64,000 bases of DNA from Brasenia schreberi (GCA_036023115.1 JAYKKT010000036.1:5543501-5607500); one strand, 5' to 3'; shown: positions 37,468 to 49,090, counted from the first letter of the stretch. Notes: generated by a model not told the origin, from the letters alone. Program-made: numbers and translations.

Positions 37468-37475
37468 GTTTTAAC
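37468..37475. repeat. Left 8-bp target-site duplication of the hAT element
   Basis: GTTTTAAC, repeated exactly at 40895-40902. The uninterrupted site in the left LTR reads GTTTTGAC on the corresponding strand (32940-32947). Confidence 0.95.
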
Positions 37476-37570
37476 CAGTGTTGTCTGACGCGTATCGTAT
37501 CGTGTATCGCTGGGCTCCACGATACGGGCGTATCGTATCGTATCGTATCGTATCGTATCGTACTTTAATA
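37476..37570. repeat. Left subterminal TATCG array of the hAT element
   Basis: Next to the terminal repeat is a run of CGTATCG and tandem TATCG units, a likely transposase-binding region by analogy with Ac subterminal motifs. Confidence 0.8.
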
Positions 37571-37809
37571 TTAAAATAATGTAAAAATAATTAAAAATTA
37601 ATAAAAAATCGAAAAAAATCGAAAAAAATCAAGAAAAAATCAGGAAAAATCTGATAATTGCTTTAAATTCATATAATGTAAGTTTAGTACAGATTGAGCA
37701 TTCAACATTGAACAATTGCATCCAAATTTATATATTTTGAATCCAAAAAATAAAATACAGACATAGTTTACACTTTACAGTACACTACAGTTACATATAA
37801 TGTTACATT

Positions 37810-40307
37810 TTACAAATTGTAATCAGGATCATCAACTAAATAATCTTCATCTTCTCCTTGTTGCAGATCCTCATCATCATCAGCCACGCCCACACCTTCT
37901 TCTTCAAAATCAAATTCTTCATCTCCATAATGTTGTTGCGCTCCTTCCAAATTAATCCAGGCAACGTCTTCTTCTGTTAGGAGGGCATTTTCTTCAGTGT
38001 CTTCCATAACCCAATCTTCTAATATATCAAAATTATCCAAACTTATTGGATCGAACTGACTTTCTTCTCTATTTACTTTTTTTAATTGCCTACGACACAA
38101 ACAAAGATAAACAATTAGTAAGTAATATTAACAATTGAAAACTGAAGTTAAATAATATCGAATTGAAAATTTGAAAGTAATACAACATTACCTTTCACGA
38201 AGGCGCATGTTACAACGAATATAAACCAAATCATTAAGCCTTTTGTGTTCCAACCTGTTGCGCTTTTTTGTATGGATGTGTTCAAAAACACTCCAATTTC
38301 TTTCACAACCTGTTGCACTACAGGTTTGGCTTAAGACTCTAACTGCAAAATCTCTAAGGTTTGGACAATCACTTCCAAACCTGTTCCACCAAACATCTGT
38401 AAAGAAAATATAAACATTAGAGACATAATAATCCACAGTAATGTAAGATGGAACTTAAATATGAAAATAAACAATGTACCTGGACGCATCGTAGAGCGGT
38501 TGCGAATTGCAACAGGCAAACCCATCAAGTGAAGAGCATTATCATATATCTCCATCTCTCGATGTATCGCATCTACTATGCTCTCATCAGGGACTAATCT
38601 GTCGATGCATTCAATGATTCCTCGATTAACCTCACCGTCCCTTTTGAAGGTTGCTGAGTACCTCAATGATGGGTTTAGATAGTAGGCTGCTGCATGAATA
38701 GGCTGATGCAATTGTTTATTCCATCTACTATCAATTATTTTCCACACGGGCACATAATCTCTTTTTTTTCCATTAAAGTTATTTCTGATTGCTTCTTTTG
38801 CCCTGTCCATGGATTCATAAAGGTAGCCCATAGATGGTTTCTCCTCGCTGTCAGCCAATCTCAAAACTTTCACTAAAGGACAAGTAATTTTCAATAATCT
38901 GATACATGCATTCCAAAATGAACTTCTAAAAACCGTTTCTGCAATCTCATTTAACTTTCTGTTCCTTCTGTTTTGTGGCAACTCTGCAAATTGTTGCCAC
39001 TCATCTGAGGAGAACATTCTCTTTAAAGCTTGCTTCTGTCTCACAATACTCTGTACAGATAAGAAGTTTGTTGCGAACCGAGTTGCAGCTGTGCGAAGAA
39101 GCTCTGCACCTTCTGTGTATCTCCTCATCATACATAAAACAAATGCATGGTTGTAAATAAATTTTGTAATATCTTGGCAACACTCAGTTGCTGCCTTTAT
39201 TTCATCCATCTCACCGATGTCCTCGAGGATGAGATCTAAACAATGGGCTGCACATGGTGTCCAGTAGAAAGTCCCATAAATATCAGCTAACTCCTTTCCG
39301 GCTGCTTTGTAGTTAGCTGCATTATCTGTAATCAATTGGACTACATTTTCTAGCCCAACCTCTTGTATAACCTTATCAAATTCCTCTCGTAGGATCTCTG
39401 CAGTGTGCCTCTCCTCTGACATATCTAGAGATCTCAAAAACATGAGTCCTTTAGGACAATATACAAGAAAGTTTAGCAATGTCCTTCCTCGCCTATCGGT
39501 CCATCCATCTGCCATGATAGTGCATCCTGTTTCCTTCCACGATTGTCTCAAAGTCGAACAGTATTGCTGCACTTCAATCACGGTCTGATCTAATATCTTC
39601 CCTCTCAACTTCTGATAAGAGGGCATCCTGTATCCTGGACCAATGTTAGCAATTGCATCTGCCATTGCTTGAAAATGAAAACTGTTTGCTGCATTAAATG
39701 GAATGCATGTATCATAAAACCATCTGCCCACTGCAAGGTCTGCTTGATCGTGCAGTTGTTCTGAAGCCATAGCAGCACGAATTCCTGGCTGAGCACCAGG
39801 TGTAGTGGAAGGAGGAAAGAACGAATGTATGCTAGAAGAAGAAGCTCTTCCTCTACTCCTTCCTGAACTTCCTCTTCTGCCACCTCCAAAGTCTTCAGAT
39901 GCAACCCTCTTTCCTCTGCTAGGTGCTCGCGAACTGCTACTACCAATATCTGTTCTAGCATCTGAAGGCAAACTATCAGTGAATCCAACTCCAGTGGCAG
40001 TAGCATCATCAGCTTCTTCACACATCTGGAAATCATCCTTTTGTTGTCTCCTTTCCTGTATGCTCTCAATCATCTGCAAGCATTGCCATTTAATACCTTC
40101 TGGCACACTTCTAACTCTGCCTGTGCATGGAGCAACTTCTTTCCTGGTTCCTGCTAGGTGGTGTTTCAACCTTGAAATTCCACCACTAACCACCTTTTCA
40201 CAAAATAAACATCTGATTTTTAACCTTGAACCCTCAACTGGTATACCCCACTGCCATGCCGGATCATCAGACTTTGAATGAGAGTCTCTACCACCCCTTC
40301 CTGCCAT
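37810..40307 (-). CDS. hAT-family transposase, three exons
   Basis: Exons on the minus strand: 38480-40307, 38192-38396 and 37810-38089, GT-AG introns, phases consistent, 770 aa. An N-terminal BED-type zinc finger shows C33, C36, H49/H50 and C61 (RLKIRCLFCEK, RLKHHLAG). A Ser/Arg/Gly-rich linker (about 115-165) precedes the DUF659/RNase H-like core (CTIMADGWTDRRGRTLLNFL, VQLITDNAANYKAAGKEL, WTPCAAHCLDLILEDIGEM). Exon 2 carries the C-terminal hAT dimerisation motif CERNWSVFEHIHTKKRNRL. Exon 3 adds a very acidic tail (EEEGVGVADDDEDLQQGEDE). It cuts and pastes the element in the nucleus. No stops or frameshifts interrupt the spliced frame, so it may be functional. Start is the first ATG, shortly after an upstream stop region. 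Confidence 0.93.
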
Positions 40308-40694
40308 CTCAATGAGTACTTTAATTCAAACAAAAACCTGAAAATAAAAGCACTTCGTAAATCCCCCAATCTTCAAATAACACTCAAATCGAGTGTCTCC
40401 CACTTCATGAATGCAATAAAAATCGTATACACACACTTAATAACTTCATATTTTGTCATTCAAAAAAAAAAACCCGAAATAACACAAAAAACAATAAATA
40501 TAAAGGAAAAAAAGGAAAAAAACATTAAAAATATACCTAAATCCGAGTTTGGAGGCTTGGACGGACACCGTAGGGCACGATTTTAGAGCTTTGAACACCA
40601 AGGAGGCGAAAACCGACTCTTAGGGAGCTTGAAGAACCCAAAAGGAGAGAGGAAACCCGCGAAAAATCGCGGGTTTCCCTCGGCCCGGGACCCT

Positions 40695-40894
40695 TTATAA
40701 GGGTCCCAGGGCGTATCGCCCGTATCGTACGATACGGGCGATACGCACCGTATCGTGCGATACGGGCCGTATCGCACGATACGGTGCGATACGCCCGCAC
40801 CTGCGATACGGGGGCCCGTATCGTATCGTGGTGGCCCACGATACGATACGTATCGCACCGTATCGTACGATACGGTGCGATACGGACAACACTG
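40695..40894. repeat. Right subterminal palindromic CCGTATCG/CGATACGG array of the hAT element
   Basis: About 200 GC-rich bp made almost wholly of CGATACGG and its complement in both directions, e.g. CGTATCGTACGATACGG palindromes. Minus-strand frames at 40537-40892 are artefacts of this array. Confidence 0.9.
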
Positions 40895-40902
40895 GTTTTA
40901 AC
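40895..40902. repeat. Right 8-bp target-site duplication of the hAT element
   Basis: GTTTTAAC, identical to 37468-37475. Confidence 0.95.
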
Positions 40903-41206
40903 GTTTGATTTGATCCGTCTGTTCCCGTTTTTGGCTCATTTTTATGAGGTTGATCTCAGATTTTTCCACGAACTCTGTTTTTCATTTTGACAGGTCGGGT
41001 CTTTGATTTCTGACGGCTTCATCATGGTCTTGGCTTCTTTTCGCATTTTGGAGCTGAACTTGATTTTGAAATGGATGTCAATTTCGATCTTCAATCTGGC
41101 TTTCCTCTGAACATGCTTGGGCCTCCCTTTTTCTCTCGATTTGATCTCGAGCTGGCTTTTTGGAATTTAGGAGTTTTGAAAAATATGGAAATTTTGGGTG
41201 TTTACA

Positions 41207-41900
41207 CATATACATACATAAAATTAAACATGGTGGTTTGGAATTGTACCACCGGTTCAAATTGAAACCAGAGTGCCTTTGGAACCATAACCGTCCAAAT
41301 CAAGAACCGTTTTGGTTCGGTTGAATTTCCAAAAACCAGATCTGAACAGTTTGAAACCAGCTCCGGTTCTACCTCGGCTCAGGCCCACCCACCCTCTCTC
41401 TTGCCAACTGAAGGTGAGGCTATCGACAACAAGTCTCATAATAGAGGTTGTCAGAATCAGTCATTATGAGGTTGTCAGAATCAGTCATCATGAGGTTGAC
41501 AGCCTCTATCATCATGAGGTTGTCGGCTGACAGTCTCACGATGATAGAGGTTGTCAACTTATGACAGAGGCTCACAGCCTTTATCATTATGAGATTGTCA
41601 ACTTCATTTTCTTTTTTTATTATATTATATATATAATATAATATGTTTTTAAAATTTTATTTGTTCTGAACTCAAAACAGAACCAATGGTTCTCACCTCT
41701 CAAAATCAGAACAGGCACCGATTGCGGTGAAAGATTTCAAGAAAACTGAAACCATCCATGTCTACATAAAATACTTTATTTATGAAGTCATTAGGCTTAT
41801 ATATAGAACCTATGGGATTGACTAACTGATTTAGTGCTCATGTATGAGACCAACTGGTTAGGTGGGGAATTGACTACGTCAACTACATCAATCCTAAGGA
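41207..41900. repeat. Degenerate AACCGG region and short ATGAGGTTGTC repeats
   Basis: At 41230-41350 and 41660-41760 accggtt-like degenerate repeats recur. Between them (about 41425-41610) units such as CATNATGAGGTTGTCAGAAT appear in both orientations with a period near 24-30 bp. No gene. Confidence 0.5.
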
Positions 41901-41929
41901 CTTCAAATGTACCCAAAATATATATACAA

Positions 41930-42570
41930 CAAGAGTAAGCTTTTCTCACAGACGGAGTCGGCTACATATATATACTTTGTTTTAATAATTACATATATGC
42001 CTTGTTTTAATAATGTTCAATCATGTGTCATGCTAATAGTTAACTCAAGAAAAGCTACATCAATTTTTTTGTTTTCTCCAACACTTTTGTGGTCTATCCC
42101 CTCTTTTAATATATTCATAATATAGTTTTTCATACCTTCTTATAAGAGCTTTCTTTTATCGTCTTTTTCATGTGTCCAAACCATCTTAAGCAATTTGCTC
42201 TCATTTTATCATCTATTAGCGATTAGCGTCTCTCAATTTGTCTCTGATCACCTCAGTCTTTTCTTGTATAAAATAAACATCCATCTCAATATATTCATTT
42301 CTACCACATTCATTTCTACGTTATGATTAACTGCCCAACACTCACACCATATAACATAATGGGTCTAATTGTTGCTCCATAATATTTACCTTTCAACTTT
42401 AATGGTATTTTCTTATCACATAATACCTCAAGCACCTCTCTATTTTAACCAACTTATTTTATGTATAACATCTACACCTTCAGTTAGAAAAATTGACCCT
42501 AGGTAATTAAAAAAATTCTCTTGAGGCATGCAATGTATGTCAATCTTAATTTTTATATTATACTCAAAAT
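41930..42570 (-). mobile_element. RTE-type LINE fragment
   Basis: Minus-strand relic. Blocks such as CCAAACCATCTTAAGC, TGATTAACTGCCCAACACTC and CTTTAATGGTATTTTCTTATCACATA correspond to the copies at 12290-12450 and 60240-60410. The frame is broken throughout. Confidence 0.7.
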
Positions 42571-42783
42571 ATGTATATAATTATTTATTTATACATATAG
42601 GACTATGTATATATATAAATGTACAAATGTATAAACTAGGTATGTATATAGAAATATACATAGTCATTATACACGTTGAAACCCATATGCACCAAAGTAA
42701 CCTAGAGCATTATGTTTAGATACATTTATATACGAGATTCATGTTCATATGAGTATATATATAATATAGAGAACGGGGTAAAT

Positions 42784-43020
42784 ACGCACACTCATCCATC
42801 CTTAAATATTCTTACAGATTTCAATTGTTTGATCGGTGAGACCGAAAGTTGAAATTCAAATTTAAAAAGCAAAAACATACCTTAGTATTTTTTGCAAGTA
42901 TATTAAATGCACTTGATACTATAATACTATTTGCTTTTTCATTAACGATCTCAATTGTTGATCTTAAAGATCGAATGGTTGAAATCTTTAAGAAGATTTG
43001 AGCATGGATAAGTGTGCGCA
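42784..43020. mobile_element. Foldback MITE, about 237 bp
   Basis: Inverted ends of about 50 bp: CGCACACTCATCCATCCTTA on the left against GCGCACACTTATCCATGCTC on the complement of the right, continuing through AGATTTCAA and GATC. No coding frame. Confidence 0.7.
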
Positions 43021-43200
43021 TGGAATATGCTATATATATGAGACATATTATATATAAATGTATATATAAGACATAGAAGAGAGGATGTCCAATCCAAATG
43101 AGTATGATACACACATCCTAAGTGTTCCTTGTAACTTTATATATATATATATATACACGCACATATATAAGTCCTACATGTATGTGCATAACTTACATAT

Positions 43201-43498
43201 AGAGAGAGAGAATGGGAGCTGCTAGACTCTCTTTGGTGTTAGACACTATAAGACTATCTTACTGGTCCAATCGATCTCACAAACAATTGAAAATGACATA
43301 AAAAAAAGTCACTAAGGCACCTGAGTGCTCTTTCTCTCTCTGCAATGAGATGAGGGTGAGAATGGGAAGAATGCAAACTAGAGAGTCAGGAGCTCGGGTG
43401 TGCATCTCAATTGTTCATGAGATCAATTGGACATGCTATGATTATCTAATAGAGTTTGGTGATACCAAAGGGAGTCTAACAGCTCCCATTCTCTCTAT
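43201..43498. mobile_element. Foldback MITE, about 300 bp, with long inverted ends
   Basis: Left AGAGAGAATGGGAGCTGCTA and on through GACTCTCTTTGG; right complement AGAGAGAATGGGAGCTGTTA and GACTCCCTTTGG. Ends match over roughly 45 bp with few differences, so the insertion is fairly young. It is flanked by TA-rich sequence. Confidence 0.75.
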
Positions 43499-43569
43499 GT
43501 ATATATATATAATATATTTTAGATATGCAAAGAGGGATGCTCGCCAAATTCCCATGTGCCTTTGTATAC

Positions 43570-43570
<1 letters not shown>

Positions 43571-43630
<60 letters not shown>
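43571..43630. repeat. (TA)n microsatellite
   Basis: About 60 bp of pure TA. Frames over it are artefacts. Confidence 0.97.
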
Positions 43631-43633
<3 letters not shown>

Positions 43634-43639
43634 TCAGGT

Positions 43640-44344
43640 ACATGGGTTTTGGCAAAATTTTTGCTAGGTCGATAATTTGAAGCACGACTCAAGGATAGGC
43701 TAGTAGCAAGGTAAGAGAGTTGGGCTCAGGATAGGCTCAGGATCATGGTGTCAAGTTCACCAATGGTCTCGACGGGCTAAGTTGAAGGTTCATAGATTTG
43801 GACAGCTCCGACTGGTGGCACACAATGTTGATGTAGTAAACATGTGGGTGACTACTTAAGAACTAGATCCAACTTTTTCCATGAATGTAGTATCTGGATC
43901 CATATCTATTTGATTCTTGGTAAAGTGGATCTAGATCTGTAATTAGACCCAAAATGCAATAGAGGCACAAAACTGTAGATAACACCCCTTCAAACCACTC
44001 TTGACAGAAACTACTACATGAGCTCTCCTTGTGAAAATTCAAGATTCAAAATCCATCTCAAGCACCTTAAAACGGCTCACTTAAAACCAATTTTATGGGT
44101 TCACACACATTTTTGTAAGGAAAGTTTTGGGTATTTACACCAGGCTTCTCAAAAGATGCATGAGCCCACAACTCCATAAGATAGTCTGCTATGTACCCCC
44201 TGTCTGTCTATCTATCACAGGCAAATCTGTTTGAAAACATATTTCAACTTCACCACATATATAAGAGCACAACCAATAAAGTTTCTGGTCATTCTAAGTG
44301 CACCTAACCCCACCAACCCTCCCACCACCACCATCCATCATCTG
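43640..44344. other. Stretch without a supported gene
   Basis: No frame with a domain and no clear repeat seen. Confidence 0.35.
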
Positions 44345-44430
44345 CAACAACAACAACTAAGCCTTTTCCCATACTAGATGGGGTCGTCTAAATGGATTCT
44401 TTGTTTTCACACAGCCCTATCATAATTTGT
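44345..44430 (-). mobile_element. RTE-type LINE 3' terminus
   Basis: Minus-strand end: CAACAACAACAACTAAGCC then TTTTCCCATACTAGATGGGG and TTCTTTGTTT, the same 3' end as at 60073 and 49648. Confidence 0.7.
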
Positions 44431-45723
44431 AGAATACCTTATCATAATTTGTAGGATACATGGTAAATAAGTCCGACAAAGTTTTACGCCAACTGTCGGA
44501 AGCCTAATGCAACCCTTCTCTTTTATCCGGGCTTAGGACCGGTCATGTAATGGTGATCCCTTACATGGGTGGAGTTATAAAAGGAAAAGGAAATATATTG
44601 CATTACTCCCTTGGGAAAAAAGAAAAAGGGAATATATTGCTCTTGATAAGGGCCCAAGACACAGCCAACTCTGCAAGGCTGATGCATTACTTGAACCAAA
44701 ATGGTCTGGGTTAATATGACCAATGAATAACATAGTTAAGTTGAATCTCAACACGGAGAATAAATATAAGTTTCTTCATGAACATGATATCCTGCATAAG
44801 CAAGTTGCTAAACTTATTGGATAGTAGTACATGAGTATCAATACTTTATTCCATCACCTAGGAACAGGAGGAGATATTCAGTTGCCCTGATTTCTGATGT
44901 TTCTTTTAGAAAAGGTTATGACCCTGCCCAAGAACGGTCAAGAATGAAAGCTTACGTACAGAGTTCTTGCTGCCACAATTCTACGCCTTAATTCTTTCAA
45001 AAACTCCACCAAAGATTTTACCATTTGATAAAATTTTGAACATAAATGCAAAGATATCCAACCTACCGGATCCTGTAATTTAGTGGGCGCAATGTAGCCC
45101 ACAAGGATAGTGAAGCCCGAAAGTTGGACCATATTTAGGAACAACATGTATTTTCATTCAATTGGGTCCTTGTTATGCATGTAGACTTATGCTTTTCTGA
45201 AACAAATGGAGACTCAAACGCCAAACGTTCATCTATCAATTGTCCTAATCATGCTGCATACTCTCCATTGGATCAAAATGCGTATTTTTGGCAAAAAGAT
45301 GTCTAACAACCTCCCCTATGTCTCACACAATCCCAAACAGAAACACTGAGACCAACATGAACGGTAATTTCTCTGGACATAATAGCAAGTTTTGTAGAAA
45401 AAATACTAAACTAATGGAAGTAACATAAGCATCCAACTAGTTAATTTTTCAATAGAACATAGCTCATATCATATGAAGTGGTCAGTGAGGTAAGTGATTA
45501 GTAGTTCAAGGATGTGCCTCACAGAATCTTGCACAAGAATTGCATCACCTTGTGAAAATGTTTTTGTTTATCAAACATCATCATTTTTTCGGTTTGCCAA
45601 CGTCTTAGAGAGGTCCAAAGAGGTTAAGTTACACTAACGAATCCAAATGTGTCTGGACCACCAACTGCCGTCACCAAAACAAGCAAAAGTTGAAGAATAA
45701 TCATGCGCACACTTCACTCAAAA
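44431..45723. other. Stretch without a supported gene
   Basis: Minus-strand frames at 44523-44723 and 44938-45147 have no recognisable domain. Introns or 3' UTR of the weak minus-strand locus beginning at 46365 cannot be excluded. Confidence 0.3.
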
Positions 45724-46365
45724 TTAGTACAGCCATGCTTGCATGAAATGTCGCACAAACAACTTAAATAAAGCCAACCCCAGAAACAGGAACCTTTTCC
45801 GCTTTTTTCCAGGTTCATCCATGTAAGCCTCAAATAGGCTGCCTTCGTCCTAATACAGTATCAGCATAAGACAAACCAAAGCCAGCAAAAGAACTACTGC
45901 AACAACGATATCATTGAAGTTCAAAACCAGAGTCATGTATTTACCAGATGTGGTGAGCGCAAACTCAAGAGAAAGGGAAACTTTTAGTTCTTGTATTAAG
46001 ATCGACCATCCATGAAAAACCAAGTACCTCCGCAGCTTCCACCAGGCGTCTTTCATCCTTATAATGTACTCCGCAACCGACACAACCCCTCCATCTCCAG
46101 ACACGAAAGACCCCCAAATTACTCAAAGAGAATCCAGCAAATAGGTATTCACCGGAAACCCATCCGCAACGAAGAGACCGACGCTGAATGAAACGATGAT
46201 CGACAAGTGAAAGGTATCGAGACTACAGTTTTCGATGGAGGGGAGGAATTAGAGCTGCAGGGAGCAGTGTAAAGAGATATAATGAATACTATGATCGAGA
46301 GGGAGTGAAGGGGAGAGCATACGGTGTTGGGGTTTACCGATACGTTTGCCACGATCCACGGAGAG
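45724..46365 (-). CDS. Possible small minus-strand gene, unrecognised
   Basis: The CT-rich, GC-richer stretch at 46150-46380 looks like a promoter and 5' UTR on the minus strand. A donor-like GGAG|GTACTT lies at 46028-46027 and an acceptor TGTATTAG before 45849. Joining them keeps one frame open: YKDERRLVEAAE, then DEGSLFEAYMDEPGKKRKRF, then a hydrophobic LFLGLALFKLFV and stop at 45724. No in-frame ATG was found upstream in exon 1, so another exon or frame may be used. I do not recognise the protein. Confidence 0.25.
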
Positions 46366-46546
46366 AGAGTCCACGCTCTTTCTTTCTCCCTCTTTTTTTC
46401 TTTTTTTTCCTCTCTTGTTTTACCTGAATATTTTTTTTCAGTAATTATCCCGTGGGAAGTGGAGTTTTCTCTTTTTTAAGTGAGGGAATGCGAAAACTTT
46501 AAATCTCGATTTTCTCACACGATTTGAGTTAAAAGGTAAATATGAC

Positions 46547-47217
46547 TAGACATGTCAAAATGGGTCTGACCATGTGAGCCTTTTCAAACCGGCCCAGGAA
46601 AAGTGCAAGACCGGGCAAAAAAATTTTGACCCATATTTGAATCTGGGCTGAAGGGCTTGGACAATCCGACCTTGGGGGCCGACACAGGCTGAACAGACCC
46701 GCAGGAATTTAGGCTCATTAGATATTGGATTGGATCTATAAAACCCATCCGAATCTCTTTGAAATTCAAATCTAACAATAATACTTCAAGTTTCAACAAC
46801 ACATATACACATATAATAAAAGAACTATATATATACAATCATACATGTAATAAAATTATATATTGAAAAGTAAACATATATAATATATATTTATACATGT
46901 AAAAACTATATATATACAGATAAATATATTGAAAAACTATACATATATATATGGTATATATGGCTCATATTCGCACATATATATACATCTAATGGAAAAC
47001 TATACAAATATACATATTTGTGTAATTGAAAAAAACATATATATGCATGTACTAAGAAACTATACATGTAACAAATAAAACTTTACATATATAATATAAT
47101 CGAAAAAACTATACATACATATGGTATACATATACATGTAATCAAATATATATATATATATATATATAATATTTTTATACGTGGGTCGGTCTGGCCCGAC
47201 CCATATTGACATCTCTA
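46547..47217. mobile_element. Putative hAT-like MITE, 671 bp
   Basis: Inverted ends TAGACATGTCAAAATGGGTC and TAGAGATGTCAATATGGGTC (20 positions, 2 differences). Flanking octamers AATATGAC and ATTATGGT agree at only 5 of 8 positions. The interior is AT-rich with many ATATACATA stretches and no transposase. Confidence 0.6.
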
Positions 47218-47221
47218 ATTA

Positions 47222-47618
47222 TGGTCCTTAATGTTGGGCAGTTAATTGATGTTTGTGACAAAAATAAACATGTTGAGTATCACATAGAAAAAATGGTATA
47301 CATAATGAGGTTATCATAAATAAATTAGGAGTGACATCAATAAATGATAAAAGGAGACAACATCATTTAATATAGTTTGGATACATAAAAAGTCGATCAA
47401 GGTTTTGATAAAAATGTATGATAAACTAAATTATGAAAATATTAAAAGAGAAAGAGAAACACCATAAAAGTGTTAAAAGAAAATAATAAAGAATGATCTA
47501 ACTTATGTTGTGTTAGTATTAGTATGACATATGATCGAGGTCTATGTAAACAAAAAAAAAATCATGTAGCCAACCCCATCTACTATGGGATAAGGCTTAG
47601 TTATTGTTGTTGTATTTT
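47222..47618 (+). mobile_element. RTE-type LINE 3' fragment
   Basis: Strongly decayed, but CATGTAGCCAACCCCATCTA followed by GGCTTAGTTATTGTTGTTG marks the 3' end, and GATCTAACTTATG with TATGATCGAGGTCTATG upstream match other copies. Confidence 0.75.
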
Positions 47619-47619
47619 T

Positions 47620-49090
47620 ATTTGTTGAGGGAATGTGTTTTTTTCATTTATATCGATTTATCTAGTACGTGGGAGAAAGCCAATGAGTAGGGTTGGCAAA
47701 CAAGCTGAATAATAAATGCCAAACTTACATGAACCCGAGCTAATTTTATATAATATATACTAATGTACGCATTTCATGTCAGGTCAAGGTTGAGTCTTGA
47801 TCAATCCGAAACTGACTCACAATTTCATCATTTTTTTTTAATTTATACCCGACGCATGTACCTAATCTCCAAAAGACAAAAGTTTTTGTGTGTTGAGTTG
47901 TCAAGTCGATCTAAAGTTGCCCCTAGGTTGATTTTCATGACAAAATGGTGAACCTTATTATCATAGTGTTCTTGTTTGGAAAGCATACTCAAACTTGGAA
48001 CAGGAACTCACTCAGGTAATCTGTTTTGTGGAGTTTGGGTAATAGAGGTGTAGGCATGTACAATCTCCTTCTTTAGAAGGTTATTTATAGATTTTGTGTG
48101 ATTTTGTGGGTTCTTGAAAATCCTTGAATAAGTATCTCGATCAATTCCTTAAATCCACTTAATTAATGCATGGAGTCTTGAGAGTGTGGCCCTTACTCAA
48201 GCAATAGATATTGGAAGTTCATCTTTAGAGGGTTATTTATAGAGTTCATAAGATTGTGTGGGTTTTTGGAAATCCTTGAATAAATATCTCATTAAATTCT
48301 TTAGGATTTACATTGTCAATACATGTGAGAGTGTGGACTCCACTCGAGCATACCTAAAAGAAAAGTATTTTTTTAAAGAGAAGAACTTACAAAAAGTGAG
48401 ATATCAAGGAAAGATAAATCTAAACTAAGGGAGAAAAATGAATGTTAACTAGATCGATTTGATCGATTTGGATTGATGCCTTCATACCTCTTGAAGCTTC
48501 CTTTTTGTAAAGTTGTACGTGCAATTTCGAATGATACCCTAAGAATTCTCTTGATTTCCTTCTTTTTGATAACATTTCTTATATGGGTTTTAACCTTATT
48601 TAACTATTTATTTCTTAATCATGAACACGATCTATATTGCCACTTTTTGAAACTCATTTTCATCATGAATATTTCTATTTTGATAAGTCACATCGTTACT
48701 CTAGGCATGAATATTTTCGTTTTGATAAGTATGAATATTTCCTTTTTGATGAGTCCTTTGGGTTTTTCATCAAAAGATTTGGAGGATGTGTGATTTCCAA
48801 TGTAGACACAGCTTGGTTGCCTATTCAGTAGCGAGGGAAAATAAATTTTGAGAGCCAAAATTCAGCTGCCAAACTACAAAGCTGTCATTCAAGCAAACAA
48901 TTTAGTCAGATTTTGTTTCTTAACTTATTTTAGGTGTCTTTCGTGGGTGGAAAATCAATTAAATCATACTTAATTTTGGGTGTCGAGAGTGGCTTCTTGT
49001 GCAAATGATCTTGAATTGTCACGAGCGATGCAACCTTTTGAGAGCAAAGTTTTCTCATTTTGAGTATCTTGTATTCTAAAAGTATCTTTT
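47620..49090. repeat. Gene-free stretch with an imperfect tandem duplication
   Basis: About 48067-48215 and 48216-48360 are imperfect direct copies (AGGTTATTTATAGA, TTGTGTGGGTTTTTGGAAATCCTTGAATAA, GAGAGTGTGG). Around 48650-48770 a short unit encoding HEYF(Y/R)FDK in one frame is repeated three times. The 106-aa frame at 48473-48793 is hydrophobic but unsupported. Confidence 0.45.

Larger units (their letters stand above)
37476..40894 (-). mobile_element. Complete autonomous-looking hAT transposon, 3419 bp
   Basis: Ends are inverted repeats CAGTGTTGTCTG and CAGTGTTGTCCG, flanked by identical 8-bp duplications, the hAT hallmark. It holds one three-exon transposase gene on the minus strand. Both ends carry arrays of CGTATCG/CGATACG motifs. 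It sits within the right LTR and is younger than that LTR; the left LTR shows the empty site. Confidence 0.96.
35388..41206 (-). mobile_element. LTR (right arm of the inverted LTR pair), interrupted by a hAT element
   Basis: On the minus strand it runs from TGTAAACACCCAAAATTTCC at 41206 to TTCATGTTTACA at 35388. Without the 3419-bp hAT element and one copy of its target site it is about 2.39 kb and matches the left LTR in reverse. The TATA box is at 37253-37260. The 5-bp flanks of the two LTRs do not match each other. Confidence 0.85.

Noticed and set aside
39805..40281. 158-aa plus-strand frame
   Set aside because: It is opposite the hAT transposase exon 1, whose protein is recognisable.
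40537..40892. Three minus-strand frames rich in R, Y and P
   Set aside because: They are translations of the palindromic CGATACGG array at the hAT end.
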